The notes: generated from the letters alone by a model not told the origin. A DNA stretch of 64,000 nucleotides from Fructobacillus tropaeoli (GCF_001047135.2 NZ_DF968083.1:1-64000), one strand, 5' to 3'; positions 35,208 to 44,054 are shown, counted from the first letter of the stretch. Numbers and translations: made by a program.

Positions 35208-36397
35208 AATTCTCTCCTAACATCACTAATAAAGTACAAAGACCCTGTAATCACAACGGTTTTCTCCTGATTTTCACTGAGGGCCTGGTCCAATGAATCG
35301 TACCAAATCAGGTCCTGATTTGCTAAGTCCACCTGGTCTTTTTGTAGGCCAGGGCGGCCGGCAACACCCTCAAATGGCACCAAGGCCAACGTAATCTGCG
35401 GGTCTTTTTCAAGTTCCAAGAAAGCTAAATCAACATTTTTATCGGCCAAAGAGCCAATGATAACTGTCACGGGGCCAGCCAAATTTTCCTTAATTGACCG
35501 GTGCAGGGCCTGAATACCAGCCTGGTTATGAGCACCATCTAAGTAAATCTTTGGCTGAATTTGTTCAAAGCGCCCGGCCAAAAAGGCCTGGTCCAAGCCG
35601 GCCTGAATCACCTCATCTTGCAAATTGGGACGCCAAGTTTTCAGTGCTAACACCGCAGTCGCCGTGTTATCAGCCTGAAAACTACCGGACAATGCCGAAT
35701 GGAAGGAACCAACCTGCGCCACCAGTACCGGACTGCCCACCTCTTTGGCCTGGGCCTCAATCACCTCTTTGGCCTCAGCTGTGACACCTGGCCCAATCAC
35801 CGTCTTTGAACCCGGCTTGATAATGCCGGCTTTTTGACCAGCGATCGCTGCAACGGTGTCACCTAGCATTGCCTGATGGTCTAAAGCCACAGTCGTCACC
35901 ACGGCAACCTTGGTCGTCTTTAAAATATTGGTAGAATCAAAGCGACCACCAATCCCTACCTCGATCACAGCCAAATCAAGGTCTTGGTCAGCAAAGTACA
36001 AAAACATAATGGCCGTCACCACTTCAAATTCGGTTGGCGTCAGTTGGCCAGAAGATGCCTGCTCCACCCGGTCGGTTGCTTCCTTCACCTTATTGGTATA
36101 CAAAATCAGGTCAGCCGGTGTGATTAATTCCCCATTGATTTGAAAACGTTCTCGAAAGTCGGTCATAAATGGTGACGTAAAGGTCCCAACACGCAGGCCG
36201 ACTTCTTTAGCGACCGCCGTCACCATAGTCGCAACGGACCCCTTCCCGTTCGTACCAGTAATGTGAATGGTTTCTGCCAGACGGTCTTCGGGATGACCCA
36301 AAACCGTCATCAAGGCGTCTAAACGGGTGAAGCTATCTTTTTTGCCAGCCTTTGGCCGACCGTGAATATAGGCCAAGGCCTCTTCAATTCTCTTCAC
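35189..36397 (-). CDS. folC: Folylpolyglutamate synthase / dihydrofolate synthase
   Basis: A 402-residue Mur-ligase-family enzyme adding glutamate to folates. The ATP loop is HITGTNGKGSVATMV, followed by FTSPFMTDFRERFQINGE and VIEVGIGGRFDSTNI, and DGAHNQAGIQAL. The start is taken as GTG 36397, seven bases after GGGAGA; an in-frame TTG at 36412 would lie over the binding site. The stop lies 19 bases inside the MFS gene. Confidence 0.92.
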   Translation of the reverse strand: MKRIEEALAYIHGRPKAGKKDSFTRLDALMTVLGHPEDRLAETIHITGTNGKGSVATMVTAVAKEVGLRVGTFTSPFMTDFRERFQINGELITPADLILYTNKVKEATDRVEQASSGQLTPTEFEVVTAIMFLYFADQDLDLAVIEVGIGGRFDSTNILKTTKVAVVTTVALDHQAMLGDTVAAIAGQKAGIIKPGSKTVIGPGVTAEAKEVIEAQAKEVGSPVLVAQVGSFHSALSGSFQADNTATAVLALKTWRPNLQDEVIQAGLDQAFLAGRFEQIQPKIYLDGAHNQAGIQALHRSIKENLAGPVTVIIGSLADKNVDLAFLELEKDPQITLALVPFEGVAGRPGLQKDQVDLANQDLIWYDSLDQALSENQEKTVVITGSLYFISDVRRELCQKKS

Positions 36398-36446
36398 TAA
36401 CGGTTCTCCCAACTATAGTTCTAATACTCATTATAACGAGATAGGG

Positions 36447-36477
36447 ACAAAAAAACCGCCTGATTACAGACGGTTTT
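36447..36477 (-). terminator. Terminator after cshA
   Basis: On minus AAAACCGTCTG-TAAT-CAGGCGGTTTT (one wobble pair) is followed by further T residues. Confidence 0.88.
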
Positions 36478-36523
36478 ACACTTTTTTAAGCGACAAATCC
36501 GCTCAATTTGTAGTGTATCTAAT

Positions 36524-38071
36524 TTAGTCTTTTTCGCGGACGGTAAAGTCACGGCGACGACGGTTGCCACCACCTTGGTGTCCACCACGGTTATCGCGAT
36601 TTTCAGAATGTGAACGGTTACCACCACGGTAGCCGCCACCATTACCATTACGACGACCGCCGCCATTACCTCGGTAGCCACCACCGTTACCATTTGAACG
36701 ACGATTGCCACCACGATAGCCACCACGACGTGATGATGAACCACCCTTGCGACGAGGCAAAGGACGTTCGCGTGACAAAACAACTGGTGCGTTTTGCTTA
36801 TCCAAGCCAGCCACGGCAGCCAACAAACCGGCGGCCAATTGTTCGGCTGTGAATTGTGACGTCATTTGGTTAACTTGGTCTTGCAATTCAGCTGGGTTCA
36901 AGCCCTTAATAGTTGCGGCTGCGGTATCAATGGCACCATTAATCCGACCAATCCGAGCTTCCTTCAAAGTTGCTGGTTGCAATGGCGTCATGCGCTTCTT
37001 CGTCAATTCTTCAACGGCACGCAAGTAATCCATTTCGTTTGGTGCAACTAGGGTTACTGAAACACCTTCAGCACCGGCACGACCAGTACGACCGATACGG
37101 TGAACATATGATTCTGGATCTTGTGGAATATCGAAGTTATAAACGTGACTCACGTCCTTAACATCCAAACCACGGGCCGCAACATCGGTTGCAACCAAAA
37201 GATTGATTTCATGGGCCTTAAATTGGTCCAAGACACGTGAACGCATTTGTTGCGTCAAATCACCGTGCAAACCAGCGGCACGGTAACCACGAGCTTCCAA
37301 ACCACGAGCCAATTCTTCAACTCGACGCTTTGTCCGACCAAAGACAATGCCCAAGAATGGTTCTTGGATATCGATTGTTCGAGTCAAGGCATCAAACTTT
37401 TCTTCGTGACGAACGCGAATGAAGTATTGGTCAACCAAATCAGTCGTCAATTGCTTGGCCTTGATTTGGATGTATTCAGGATCCGTCATAAACTTCATCC
37501 CGATTCGCTTGATAGCTTCAGGCATTGTTGCAGAGAACAACAGTGTCTGACGGTGGTCAGGCACCTGAGCGATGATGGCTTCAATGTCATCCAAGAAGCC
37601 CATGTTTAACATTTCATCGGCTTCATCCAAAACCAATGTCTTAACACCGCCAAGCTTGGCAGTCTTACGGTTAATATGGTCTAACAAACGACCAGGAGTT
37701 CCAACTAAAATTTGTGGGTGTGACTTCAAGCCCTTAATTTGTGGGCGGATATCGGCACCACCGAAGACAACTTGGACGTTAACTGATTTGTCAGAACCAA
37801 GCTTCTTCAATTCTTCGGCAGTTTGGATTGCTAATTCTCGTGTAGGTGAGATGATAACGGCTTGGATGTTTTGGTCATTCAAGTCGATGTTTTCCAAGAT
37901 TGGCAGACCAAAAGCGGCTGTCTTACCAGTTCCTGTTTGGGCCTGGCCGATAACATCCTTACCTGCTAAGGTCAAAGGAATTGTCTTTTCTTGAATGGGG
38001 GTTGCTTCAACGTAGCCGTGGGCTTCGATTGACTGCAAAATGGCTTGTGACAAGCCGAGTTCATTAAACTT
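36524..38071 (-). CDS. cshA: DEAD-box ATP-dependent RNA helicase CshA
   Basis: A 515-residue helicase active in RNA decay and ribosome assembly in the cold. Q motif and Walker A: ATPIQEKTIP, AQTGTGKTAAFGLP; then PTRELAIQ, TPGRLLDHI, DEAD (VLDEADEMLNMGF), SATMP, and HRIGRTGRAG in domain 2. Residues about 440-515 are an RGG-type tail rich in Gly, Arg and Asn. The start is TTG 38071, six bases after AAGGAG; the protein then begins MKFNELGLSQAIL as in homologs. Three short inverted repeats lie just upstream. Confidence 0.95.
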   Translation of the reverse strand, partial: KFNELGLSQAILQSIEAHGYVEATPIQEKTIPLTLAGKDVIGQAQTGTGKTAAFGLPILENIDLNDQNIQAVIISPTRELAIQTAEELKKLGSDKSVNVQVVFGGADIRPQIKGLKSHPQILVGTPGRLLDHINRKTAKLGGVKTLVLDEADEMLNMGFLDDIEAIIAQVPDHRQTLLFSATMPEAIKRIGMKFMTDPEYIQIKAKQLTTDLVDQYFIRVRHEEKFDALTRTIDIQEPFLGIVFGRTKRRVEELARGLEARGYRAAGLHGDLTQQMRSRVLDQFKAHEINLLVATDVAARGLDVKDVSHVYNFDIPQDPESYVHRIGRTGRAGAEGVSVTLVAPNEMDYLRAVEELTKKRMTPLQPATLKEARIGRINGAIDTAAATIKGLNPAELQDQVNQMTSQFTAEQLAAGLLAAVAGLDKQNAPVVLSRERPLPRRKGGSSSRRGGYRGGNRRSNGNGGGYRGNGGGRRNGNGGGYRGGNRSHSENRDNRGGHQGGGNRRRRDFTVREKD

Positions 38072-38089
38072 CAAAATTATCTCCTTTTT

Positions 38090-38156
38090 GCGCACTGGTT
38101 CAGCGCGCCCTGACTCATCGCTGAGTCGTTTCCATCATAACGTGCCACCAGCACGT
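38090..38156 (-). promoter_or_regulatory. cshA leader/promoter with three inverted repeats
   Basis: Three palindromes follow each other: GCGC-N9-GCGC (38090-38106), GACTCA-TCGC-TGAGTC (38112-38127) and ACGTGC-CACCA-GCACGT (38140-38156). A TATGAT -10-like box is at 38134-38139 on minus; if it is used, the third palindrome lies in the spacer and could be an operator, while the other two would be leader hairpins. Confidence 0.5.
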
Positions 38157-38202
38157 CAAAAATACGCCAAGCAGTTTATAGTCTAGCTGGGCTGACTAGT
38201 GT

Positions 38203-39381
38203 TTAGGAAGGAAACTTCGTTCCCGTTAGCTTCTCGTATAGGTCATGTGAGAGGCCCTCAAAACTGTGGCCATGGTAGTACTGATTTGCCAATAGAATCA
38301 CAGCATCTTGGCTGTTCTTTCCCAAAACAACGGATGGCTCAAAACCGTTAAAAATCCCATGAGAGGTATAAACGTTGCCATAACGATAAAGACCAGAGAC
38401 ATAGTGGGCCGGCAAGTGCTGAACCAAGAGGTCCATTGGGTTCTGAAAGAAATCACCATGGAAGAAGAGCCAATAGGCTCGGTAAAGCATACCAGCTGAC
38501 ATCGCGAGGTTTCCTGTTCCGGTTTCTCGCTCATTTTCAACCTTGGTGACACCAGTTGGGCTAGTAGTATCTTTTTGATAACCCAAGGCAGCCTGATTAT
38601 CCTCTGCAAACTGTGCATAATCGTCAATACCGAGCTTGTACTGCTTGTTATAGTAGTCTTTAACCATTTTGTCAAAGGACTGACCCGAAATCTTCATTAA
38701 AATACCAGCCAATAACCGGTAATTAACTGGCTGATAAGACCAACCAGCCCCAGAACCAATGGCCGCTCCGGTATTCTCCGTATTATCAGCCGAGAATTGA
38801 GCGTTATCTTGATCAGACGTAAAAGTCGTTGGTTGCAACTTTTGCTGCAACGAAGAGGTCATCGTCAACAAATCTCGAATCGAAATCTGATCAGCATTAG
38901 CAATGTTTGGATAAAACTGGCTGAGATGGTCGTCATAGGAAAGCTTCTTTTCAGAAACTGCCTGACCGACTAAAACAGCTGTCAAAAATTTAGCAGAAGA
39001 CGCAATATGATAAACCGTTTGGGCATTATTGTGCACCTGCTTACTATAATTAGCAAAGCCATAACCCTGGTTCAAAATGATTTTGCCATCCTTGATGACT
39101 AGGGCTGTTCCGGTGAAATTTTCACTCTTTAATTTTTGATCAATTTCTTCAGCGGTCTGATTTTGCGGACTAAGGTCCTTTTTTAAATTTTTGACATTAT
39201 CAGCCGAAAATATTTTTTGTTCAGTCAAAATCGCTTGTGGACTAGCTTTGGTTAACTTTGCTAAGCCAATTGCTCCCCCAATAAAAAGAATAATCAAGGT
39301 AATCGTTGACAAAGCCAGCCAATGGTCCCTAAACCATAGTGATTTTACTTTTTCTGGGAAAAGATCGACCCGTTTAAGCAT
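38203..39381 (-). CDS. Serine hydrolase (class C beta-lactamase/PBP-like), membrane-anchored
   Basis: A 392-residue protein with one N-terminal transmembrane anchor (about 20-42) and an extracellular beta-lactamase-like domain. The SxxK nucleophile is at Ser128-Lys131 (HIASSAKFL). The second motif, usually Y-x-N, reads YQPVNY (216-221), with Pro at the Asn position. Such proteins often trim or esterify wall polymers or act as D-Ala carboxypeptidases; the substrate is unknown. GGGAGG precedes the ATG, which overlaps the murF stop by eight bases, tying it to wall synthesis. Confidence 0.85.
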   Translation of the reverse strand: MLKRVDLFPEKVKSLWFRDHWLALSTITLIILFIGGAIGLAKLTKASPQAILTEQKIFSADNVKNLKKDLSPQNQTAEEIDQKLKSENFTGTALVIKDGKIILNQGYGFANYSKQVHNNAQTVYHIASSAKFLTAVLVGQAVSEKKLSYDDHLSQFYPNIANADQISIRDLLTMTSSLQQKLQPTTFTSDQDNAQFSADNTENTGAAIGSGAGWSYQPVNYRLLAGILMKISGQSFDKMVKDYYNKQYKLGIDDYAQFAEDNQAALGYQKDTTSPTGVTKVENERETGTGNLAMSAGMLYRAYWLFFHGDFFQNPMDLLVQHLPAHYVSGLYRYGNVYTSHGIFNGFEPSVVLGKNSQDAVILLANQYYHGHSFEGLSHDLYEKLTGTKFPS

Positions 39382-40738
39382 GGATACCTCCCTGCTTGCC
39401 TTGATTAGCGACCAAATGGTCCACCACCTTCTCCAAATGGATGCCATGACTGGCCTTCAAGAAGATACAGTCATTTGAATCAAGGTCTTTTGTCAAATCA
39501 GTCATGAGTGCTTCTAACTGGTCAGTTTGATATAAGTGAACCTGATCAGATGGCAACGTTTCTTTCAAAACTGTTCCTAGGTTTTCCACCATCAAAGGAC
39601 CGACTAGGTAAACCGCCTTTGGTTGTGACTGCAAAACAGCTTCCTTTAAGCCAGCGTGAAGAGCCGGTGCTGCTTCACCAAGTTCAAGCATATCACCGAG
39701 AACTAAGACCAAATTTTCAGTATGATCCTTTGCCAACGCCGCCAAAACTTCCTTGGTCGCCGTTGGGTTGGCGTTATAAACATCCGAAATGACCATTGCC
39801 CCATTAGCTGCCGTCAGCAACTGGGTGCGGTTTTTCGTTAACGCAAAATTTTTCAAGGCTGAAGCAATCGTTTGGAGGTCCAAATCGAAAGCTTGGCCAA
39901 CACGAATTGCCGCCAAGGCATTCCTAACATTATAACGGCCCAGGAGCGGAATTGCAAATTCTTGACCCTGATCGCTAAATTTTGTTTCCTGCAGCGTTTC
40001 AACACAGTCCTTTGGTTCCGGTCCAAAACTAACCGTATTGGCTGGCAAACCTTCTGCATCCTGCAAGAGTGGTTCATCTTTTGGAATCAACAATTCCCCA
40101 CCTGGCTTCAGACCAGCAATAATTTCCAACTTGGCTCTGGCAATGTTGGCTCGTGTCTTAAAGAATTCAAGATGGGCCTCACCAATCATGGTAATAACGG
40201 CCAAATCAGGTTGAGCCAGCGTCGACAAAGCCGTCAGCTGACCCGGACGGTCCATGCCCATCTCCAAGACCAAGACCTCAGTTGTCTCTGGCATCGTCAA
40301 AATAGTCACCGGCAAACCAATTTCGTTATTAAAATTGGCTGGTGTCTTGAAAGTCTGATACTTCGTGGCCAAAATCGCGGCAACCATATCCTTAGTTGTC
40401 GTTTTGCCATTCGAACCAGTAATGGCAACGACCTTTGGCTGAATCGTTTGCAGGTAAAATTTCGCTAATTCCTGCAAGCCTACCAAAGTATCGTCAACAA
40501 CCACCGCTGGTACAGCCCCTTCGATGACATGTTGTGTCTGTGCTAGAACACCGGTGGCACCGTTTTTGAGTGCCTGATCAATATAATCATGACCATCTTG
40601 GTCACCAACTAAGGCGACAAACAGGTCACCGGCTTTCACCTGGCGAGAATCGAAGGCGACACCCGTCACAGTCTGTTCGGCTGGTCCTTGCAGACTTCCT
40701 TTAGTTGCTTGTGCAATTGTTTGTAACGAAAGGTTCAT
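39374..40738 (-). CDS. murF: UDP-MurNAc-tripeptide-D-Ala-D-Ala ligase
   Basis: A 454-residue Mur ligase adding D-Ala-D-Ala to the peptidoglycan precursor. ATP loop AITGSNGKTTTKDM at about 105-118; also NFNNEIGLPVTIL, EMGMDRPGQL and DVYNANPTATKEVL. AAGGAAA lies about ten bases before the ATG. The upstream 189-base gap carries a triplicated promoter-like repeat. It is followed, with overlap, by the serine hydrolase gene. Confidence 0.94.
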   Translation of the reverse strand: MNLSLQTIAQATKGSLQGPAEQTVTGVAFDSRQVKAGDLFVALVGDQDGHDYIDQALKNGATGVLAQTQHVIEGAVPAVVVDDTLVGLQELAKFYLQTIQPKVVAITGSNGKTTTKDMVAAILATKYQTFKTPANFNNEIGLPVTILTMPETTEVLVLEMGMDRPGQLTALSTLAQPDLAVITMIGEAHLEFFKTRANIARAKLEIIAGLKPGGELLIPKDEPLLQDAEGLPANTVSFGPEPKDCVETLQETKFSDQGQEFAIPLLGRYNVRNALAAIRVGQAFDLDLQTIASALKNFALTKNRTQLLTAANGAMVISDVYNANPTATKEVLAALAKDHTENLVLVLGDMLELGEAAPALHAGLKEAVLQSQPKAVYLVGPLMVENLGTVLKETLPSDQVHLYQTDQLEALMTDLTKDLDSNDCIFLKASHGIHLEKVVDHLVANQGKQGGIHA

Positions 40739-40791
40739 AGCAATTGATTTCCTTATTTAGTAAAAATTTAGGTGGCACTTGATCCTGTTGC

Positions 40792-40927
40792 TTTTTAAAA
40801 GACCAGCAGCTGATTTCAATGGTGCTTAATTTTAATGTCTTATAAACGACTAGCATCTGATTTCAATAGCACTTAATTTTAATGCCTTTAAATGACCAGT
40901 ACCCGATTTCAATACCCCTTATAGCAC
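40792..40927 (-). repeat. Three imperfect 46-47 bp direct repeats upstream of murF
   Basis: Units start at 40801, 40848 and 40894 (plus-strand reading, each beginning GACCAG or GACTAG and containing GATTTCAAT); the first two also share CTTAATTTTAATG. Read on minus each holds TTGAAA, a 16-base spacer and a T/A-rich hexamer (TAAAGG, TATAAG, TAAAAA); the middle one (40839-40866) is the best promoter match. The array fills the gap between rlmD and murF. Confidence 0.85.
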
Positions 40928-42316
40928 TTAGTCTTCGCGCTTTTGTAAAACGGTAATCGTCTCGATATGAGCAGTCTGAGGGAATTGGTCCACCGGAACA
41001 ACCGACCCTTTGACCTCATAACCCAGGTCCTTAAACAGGGCGACATCACGAGCAGCCGTCACGGGATTACAAGAAACGTAAACCACGCGGTCAGGGCCCA
41101 TTTCAGCTGTCTTTTCAATTAACTTCGGCGTCAATCCCCGGCGTGGTGGGTCGACAAAGACAACGTCTGGTCGAATCCCTTGCTTTTGCCAATCCTCAAA
41201 CTGATCAGGCGCATCGCGCTCAATATAACTAGCATTGTCAATCTGATTTAATGCCAAATTTTTCTTAGCATCCAGTACTGCCCCGGGAACAACCTCAACA
41301 CCAATCACTTCCTTGACACGGTCAGCGACTGAAATTCCGATTGTCCCAATTCCCGCATAGGCGTCAACGACAACATCCGTCGGCTTTAAATCAGCCAAAT
41401 CAGCTGCCTTTTGATACAGCTTTTCCGTCATGACCGGATTAACCTGGTAGAAGGAATTTGGGCCGATTAAGAATTTTTTGCCGAGCAACGTGTCCTCAAT
41501 GGTCGCCGAACCAAAGAGAACCCGGTTGTTGGCACTTAATTGGACATAATCTTTTTTAGGTGCAAAGTTCAAAATTAAGGAGGTCAAATCAGGCAAGGCA
41601 TCCACGATATCAGCCACAAGACCCGCCTCGTCGGGCAAATTCTCCTCGTTAGTCACCAAAACCACCATTAACTGCTGGCTATAGTACCCCCGGCGCACCA
41701 TCACATAGCGGATGGCCCCCTCTTCTTGGTCTGGATCATAGGCAGAAACGCCCCGTTTAGCAAGAATCTCACGAACGATGACAATCACTTGGTCTACCCG
41801 GGCATCATTAACATAGTAGTCTTCCATCGGTACCAAATGATGGCTACCTCGTTGATAAAAGCCGGATAAAAGCTGACCATCCTGCCACTTAAGGGGCACA
41901 ACGGTTTTGTTGCGATAGTAGGTTGGCGTTGTATCCATCGTAATCGGATCAGCAACAGTGACCTTTAGGCCAGCATCGTGAAAGTTTTTTTGCACAATTT
42001 GCTGCTTAAATTCTTTCTGATTTGCATAAGCCCAGTTAACCAAGGGAGCCGTCCCGGCCTCAATCAAATATTGGCGGTTCTGATTTTTGCGCCCAGTACT
42101 CTCTTTAACCCAAGCCAAAATTTTTCCGTAGGCGGAATACTTATCCACCTGGATAATGTCAATTTCAACTTCTTCACCAAGCATGGCATCAGCTAAATAA
42201 ATCGGATAATCTGGCCAACCCTCTAAAAAGGCCATGCCCATCCCATTTTGGCGAATCTCTTTGATAGTGACCGTCAATTTTTCATGTAATTTAACAGGTA
42301 CGATTGTCTTTGCCAT
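40928..42316 (-). CDS. 23S rRNA (uracil-C5)-methyltransferase RlmD/RlmCD family
   Basis: A 462-residue TrmA/RumA-type enzyme that methylates uracil C5 in 23S rRNA using SAM. An N-terminal TRAM domain (about 1-65) is followed by an NSFYQVNPVMTEKLY segment, motif I DAYAGIGTIGI, VDPPRRGL and the nucleophile loop VYVSCNP. An Fe-S cluster pattern of four cysteines is not evident, as in many Gram-positive homologs. Which uracil is modified cannot be told. The second of two tandem ATG codons (42316) is preferred for spacing to GGAGG. Confidence 0.9.
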   Translation of the reverse strand: MAKTIVPVKLHEKLTVTIKEIRQNGMGMAFLEGWPDYPIYLADAMLGEEVEIDIIQVDKYSAYGKILAWVKESTGRKNQNRQYLIEAGTAPLVNWAYANQKEFKQQIVQKNFHDAGLKVTVADPITMDTTPTYYRNKTVVPLKWQDGQLLSGFYQRGSHHLVPMEDYYVNDARVDQVIVIVREILAKRGVSAYDPDQEEGAIRYVMVRRGYYSQQLMVVLVTNEENLPDEAGLVADIVDALPDLTSLILNFAPKKDYVQLSANNRVLFGSATIEDTLLGKKFLIGPNSFYQVNPVMTEKLYQKAADLADLKPTDVVVDAYAGIGTIGISVADRVKEVIGVEVVPGAVLDAKKNLALNQIDNASYIERDAPDQFEDWQKQGIRPDVVFVDPPRRGLTPKLIEKTAEMGPDRVVYVSCNPVTAARDVALFKDLGYEVKGSVVPVDQFPQTAHIETITVLQKRED

Positions 42317-42381
42317 CATGCCTCCAGCACTTTGCTTGGTGATAACTCACTGCAAACAAATCCTTTTTCCACAAGCCAAGA

Positions 42382-42409
42382 AAAAACGCCCACCGAGGTG
42401 AGCGTTTTT
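42382..42409. terminator. Terminator after rpmE2
   Basis: AAAAACGC and GCGTTTTT with inner CACC/GGTG pair; T5 on both sides. It separates rpmE2 from the methyltransferase gene. Confidence 0.88.
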
Positions 42410-42419
42410 ATAAAACAAC

Positions 42420-42680
42420 TTAGTCGTTGTTCTTGAAGCCGAAGTTAGCAAACTTCTTGTTAAACTTGTCAACCGCACCATCAGCTTGAGTAAACTTCTG
42501 CTTACCAGTGTAGAATGGGTGTGAATCTGAAGTGATTTCCATACGTACTGATGGATATTCTTGACCTTCAAAATCAGTAGTTGTGTCAGTTGCAACAACA
42601 GATGCTGACAAAAACTTCTTACCAGTTGCGGCATCAATAAAGACAACTGGACGGTAATCTGGATGGATTTCTTTTTTCAT
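42420..42680 (-). CDS. rpmE2: 50S ribosomal protein bL31, type B (zinc-free)
   Basis: An 86-residue type B L31 beginning [20 protein letters not shown] with [10 protein letters not shown] near the end. It has no cysteine pairs, so it is the zinc-independent form. AAGGAG precedes the ATG. A hairpin made from the word CTGATTT and its complement lies directly before the binding site. Confidence 0.95.
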   Translation of the reverse strand: MKKEIHPDYRPVVFIDAATGKKFLSASVVATDTTTDFEGQEYPSVRMEITSDSHPFYTGKQKFTQADGAVDKFNKKFANFGFKNND

Positions 42681-42698
42681 GAGTATCTCCTTAGCGCC

Positions 42699-42716
42699 CT
42701 GATTTTATTAAATCAG
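42699..42716 (-). promoter_or_regulatory. Hairpin in the rpmE2 leader
   Basis: CTGATTT-TATT-AAATCAG is a perfect 7-base stem between the promoter and the ribosome binding site of rpmE2. It is an inverted pair of the word that is over-represented across the window. Confidence 0.6.
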
Positions 42717-42736
42717 AGTCAGTTATTAACTTAACT

Positions 42737-42765
42737 ATTCTATCACAGGGATATTATCCATGCAA
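42737..42765 (-). promoter_or_regulatory. Promoter of rpmE2
   Basis: On minus TTGCAT and TAGAAT (extended, TGA before it) are 17 bases apart. Confidence 0.75.
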
Positions 42766-42767
42766 GG

Positions 42768-44054
42768 TTAAGGCATCAAGTTGATTAAATCAACACCTTC
42801 AATTTTCAAGTCGACCCCTAGAGAAGCTAATTTATCAGCTAAACGGTCGTAACCGCGCAAAATATGCGTGGCATTTTCAATCACGGTTTGGCCGTCGGCC
42901 ATAATACCGGCAATCACCAAAGCGGCTCCTGCACGAATCTCTGCCGCTTCCACAGTTGCGCCAACCAAACGCTCGGAATGGTTAACCTTAATTTCACCTG
43001 GGTTCAATGATGATAACTCTGCACCCATCCGTCGCAATTCAGCAATATGCTTATTGCGCATCGGATAAATGGTTTCGGTAATCGTGCTTTCACCGTCGGC
43101 TAAAAACAAGAGTGGCGTGATTGGCTGTTGCAAATCAGTGGCGAAACCTGGATACGGCATCGTCTTAATGGCAACAGGTTTCAAATCGTGGCTTGGTCCG
43201 ATAAAGACGGAATCTTCACCGATTTGCATATCAACGCCCATTTCCAACAACTTTGAAGTGTATGACTCCAAGTGTTCTGGAATGACGTTTTTGATGGTTA
43301 CGCCATCACCAAAGGCAGCGGCCATCGCCATGTATGTTCCCGCCTCAATTCGGTCAGGAATCACTGTGTGGGTATTGCGTGCTTCCAAACGATCAACACC
43401 AGTAATACGAATTGTGTCGGTTCCAGCACCGCGAATATTGGCCCCCATGTTGTTCAAGAAGGTCGCAATATCAATGATTTCTGGTTCCTTGGCGACGTTT
43501 TCGATAATCGTCTGCCCCTTGGCCCTTACGGCAGCCAAGATAATATTGATGGTGGCCCCAACAGAAACCGTATCAAGAGTCACACGTGCCCCAGTTAAAC
43601 CATGGGCAGTTGCATCAAGGGTAATAATATCACCGACTTCAGTCACCGTTGCACCCAAAGCTTCAAAGCCCTTGATATGCTGGTCAATTGGTCGTGATCC
43701 GAGATTATCACCACCAGGGAAAGTTACCGTTGCTCGACCAAAGCGACCAAGCAACGCCCCCATGAAGTAATAAGAGGCGCGCAATGATTTAATGGCCGTT
43801 GAAGGCAATTCGGATTCCGTAATCGTAGTTGGATCAATCGAAAGGTCACCGTTTGCGAAATTAGAACGAACGTTCATCGCAGCGAGAATATACTGTAAGT
43901 TTTTAACATCTAAAATTTGTGGAACATTGTCAAAATTGACAGGCGTGTCGGCCAGAATTGCGGCTGGAATTAATGCAACCGTCGAGTTCTTAGCTCCGCC
44001 AATGGTCACCGCACCTGAAATCTTGTGGCCACCGTTAATAATAATTTTTGCCAT
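42768..44054 (-). CDS. murA: UDP-N-acetylglucosamine 1-carboxyvinyltransferase
   Basis: A 428-residue enzyme adding enolpyruvate to UDP-GlcNAc, the first committed step of peptidoglycan synthesis. Conserved: IGGAKNSTVALIPAAIL, the mobile loop with FPGGDNLGSRPIDQHIKGF, and the C-terminal RAGAALVIAGIMADG. Position 116, equal to E. coli Cys115, is Asp. Enzymes with Asp here (e.g. M. tuberculosis MurA) work but are not inactivated by fosfomycin. ATG 44054 has AGGA upstream; an in-frame extension to 44117 lies across the promoter. Confidence 0.95.
   Translation of the reverse strand: MAKIIINGGHKISGAVTIGGAKNSTVALIPAAILADTPVNFDNVPQILDVKNLQYILAAMNVRSNFANGDLSIDPTTITESELPSTAIKSLRASYYFMGALLGRFGRATVTFPGGDNLGSRPIDQHIKGFEALGATVTEVGDIITLDATAHGLTGARVTLDTVSVGATINIILAAVRAKGQTIIENVAKEPEIIDIATFLNNMGANIRGAGTDTIRITGVDRLEARNTHTVIPDRIEAGTYMAMAAAFGDGVTIKNVIPEHLESYTSKLLEMGVDMQIGEDSVFIGPSHDLKPVAIKTMPYPGFATDLQQPITPLLFLADGESTITETIYPMRNKHIAELRRMGAELSSLNPGEIKVNHSERLVGATVEAAEIRAGAALVIAGIMADGQTVIENATHILRGYDRLADKLASLGVDLKIEGVDLINLMP

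Noticed and set aside
36144-36160. cre-like site TGAAAACGTTCTCG in folC
   Set aside because: It lies in coding sequence far from a promoter and misses the last conserved base of the CcpA site.
36421-36783. Frames of low complexity antiparallel or offset to cshA and rnr tails
   Set aside because: They arise from the glycine-rich repeats of the real genes read in another frame; no binding sites or family features.
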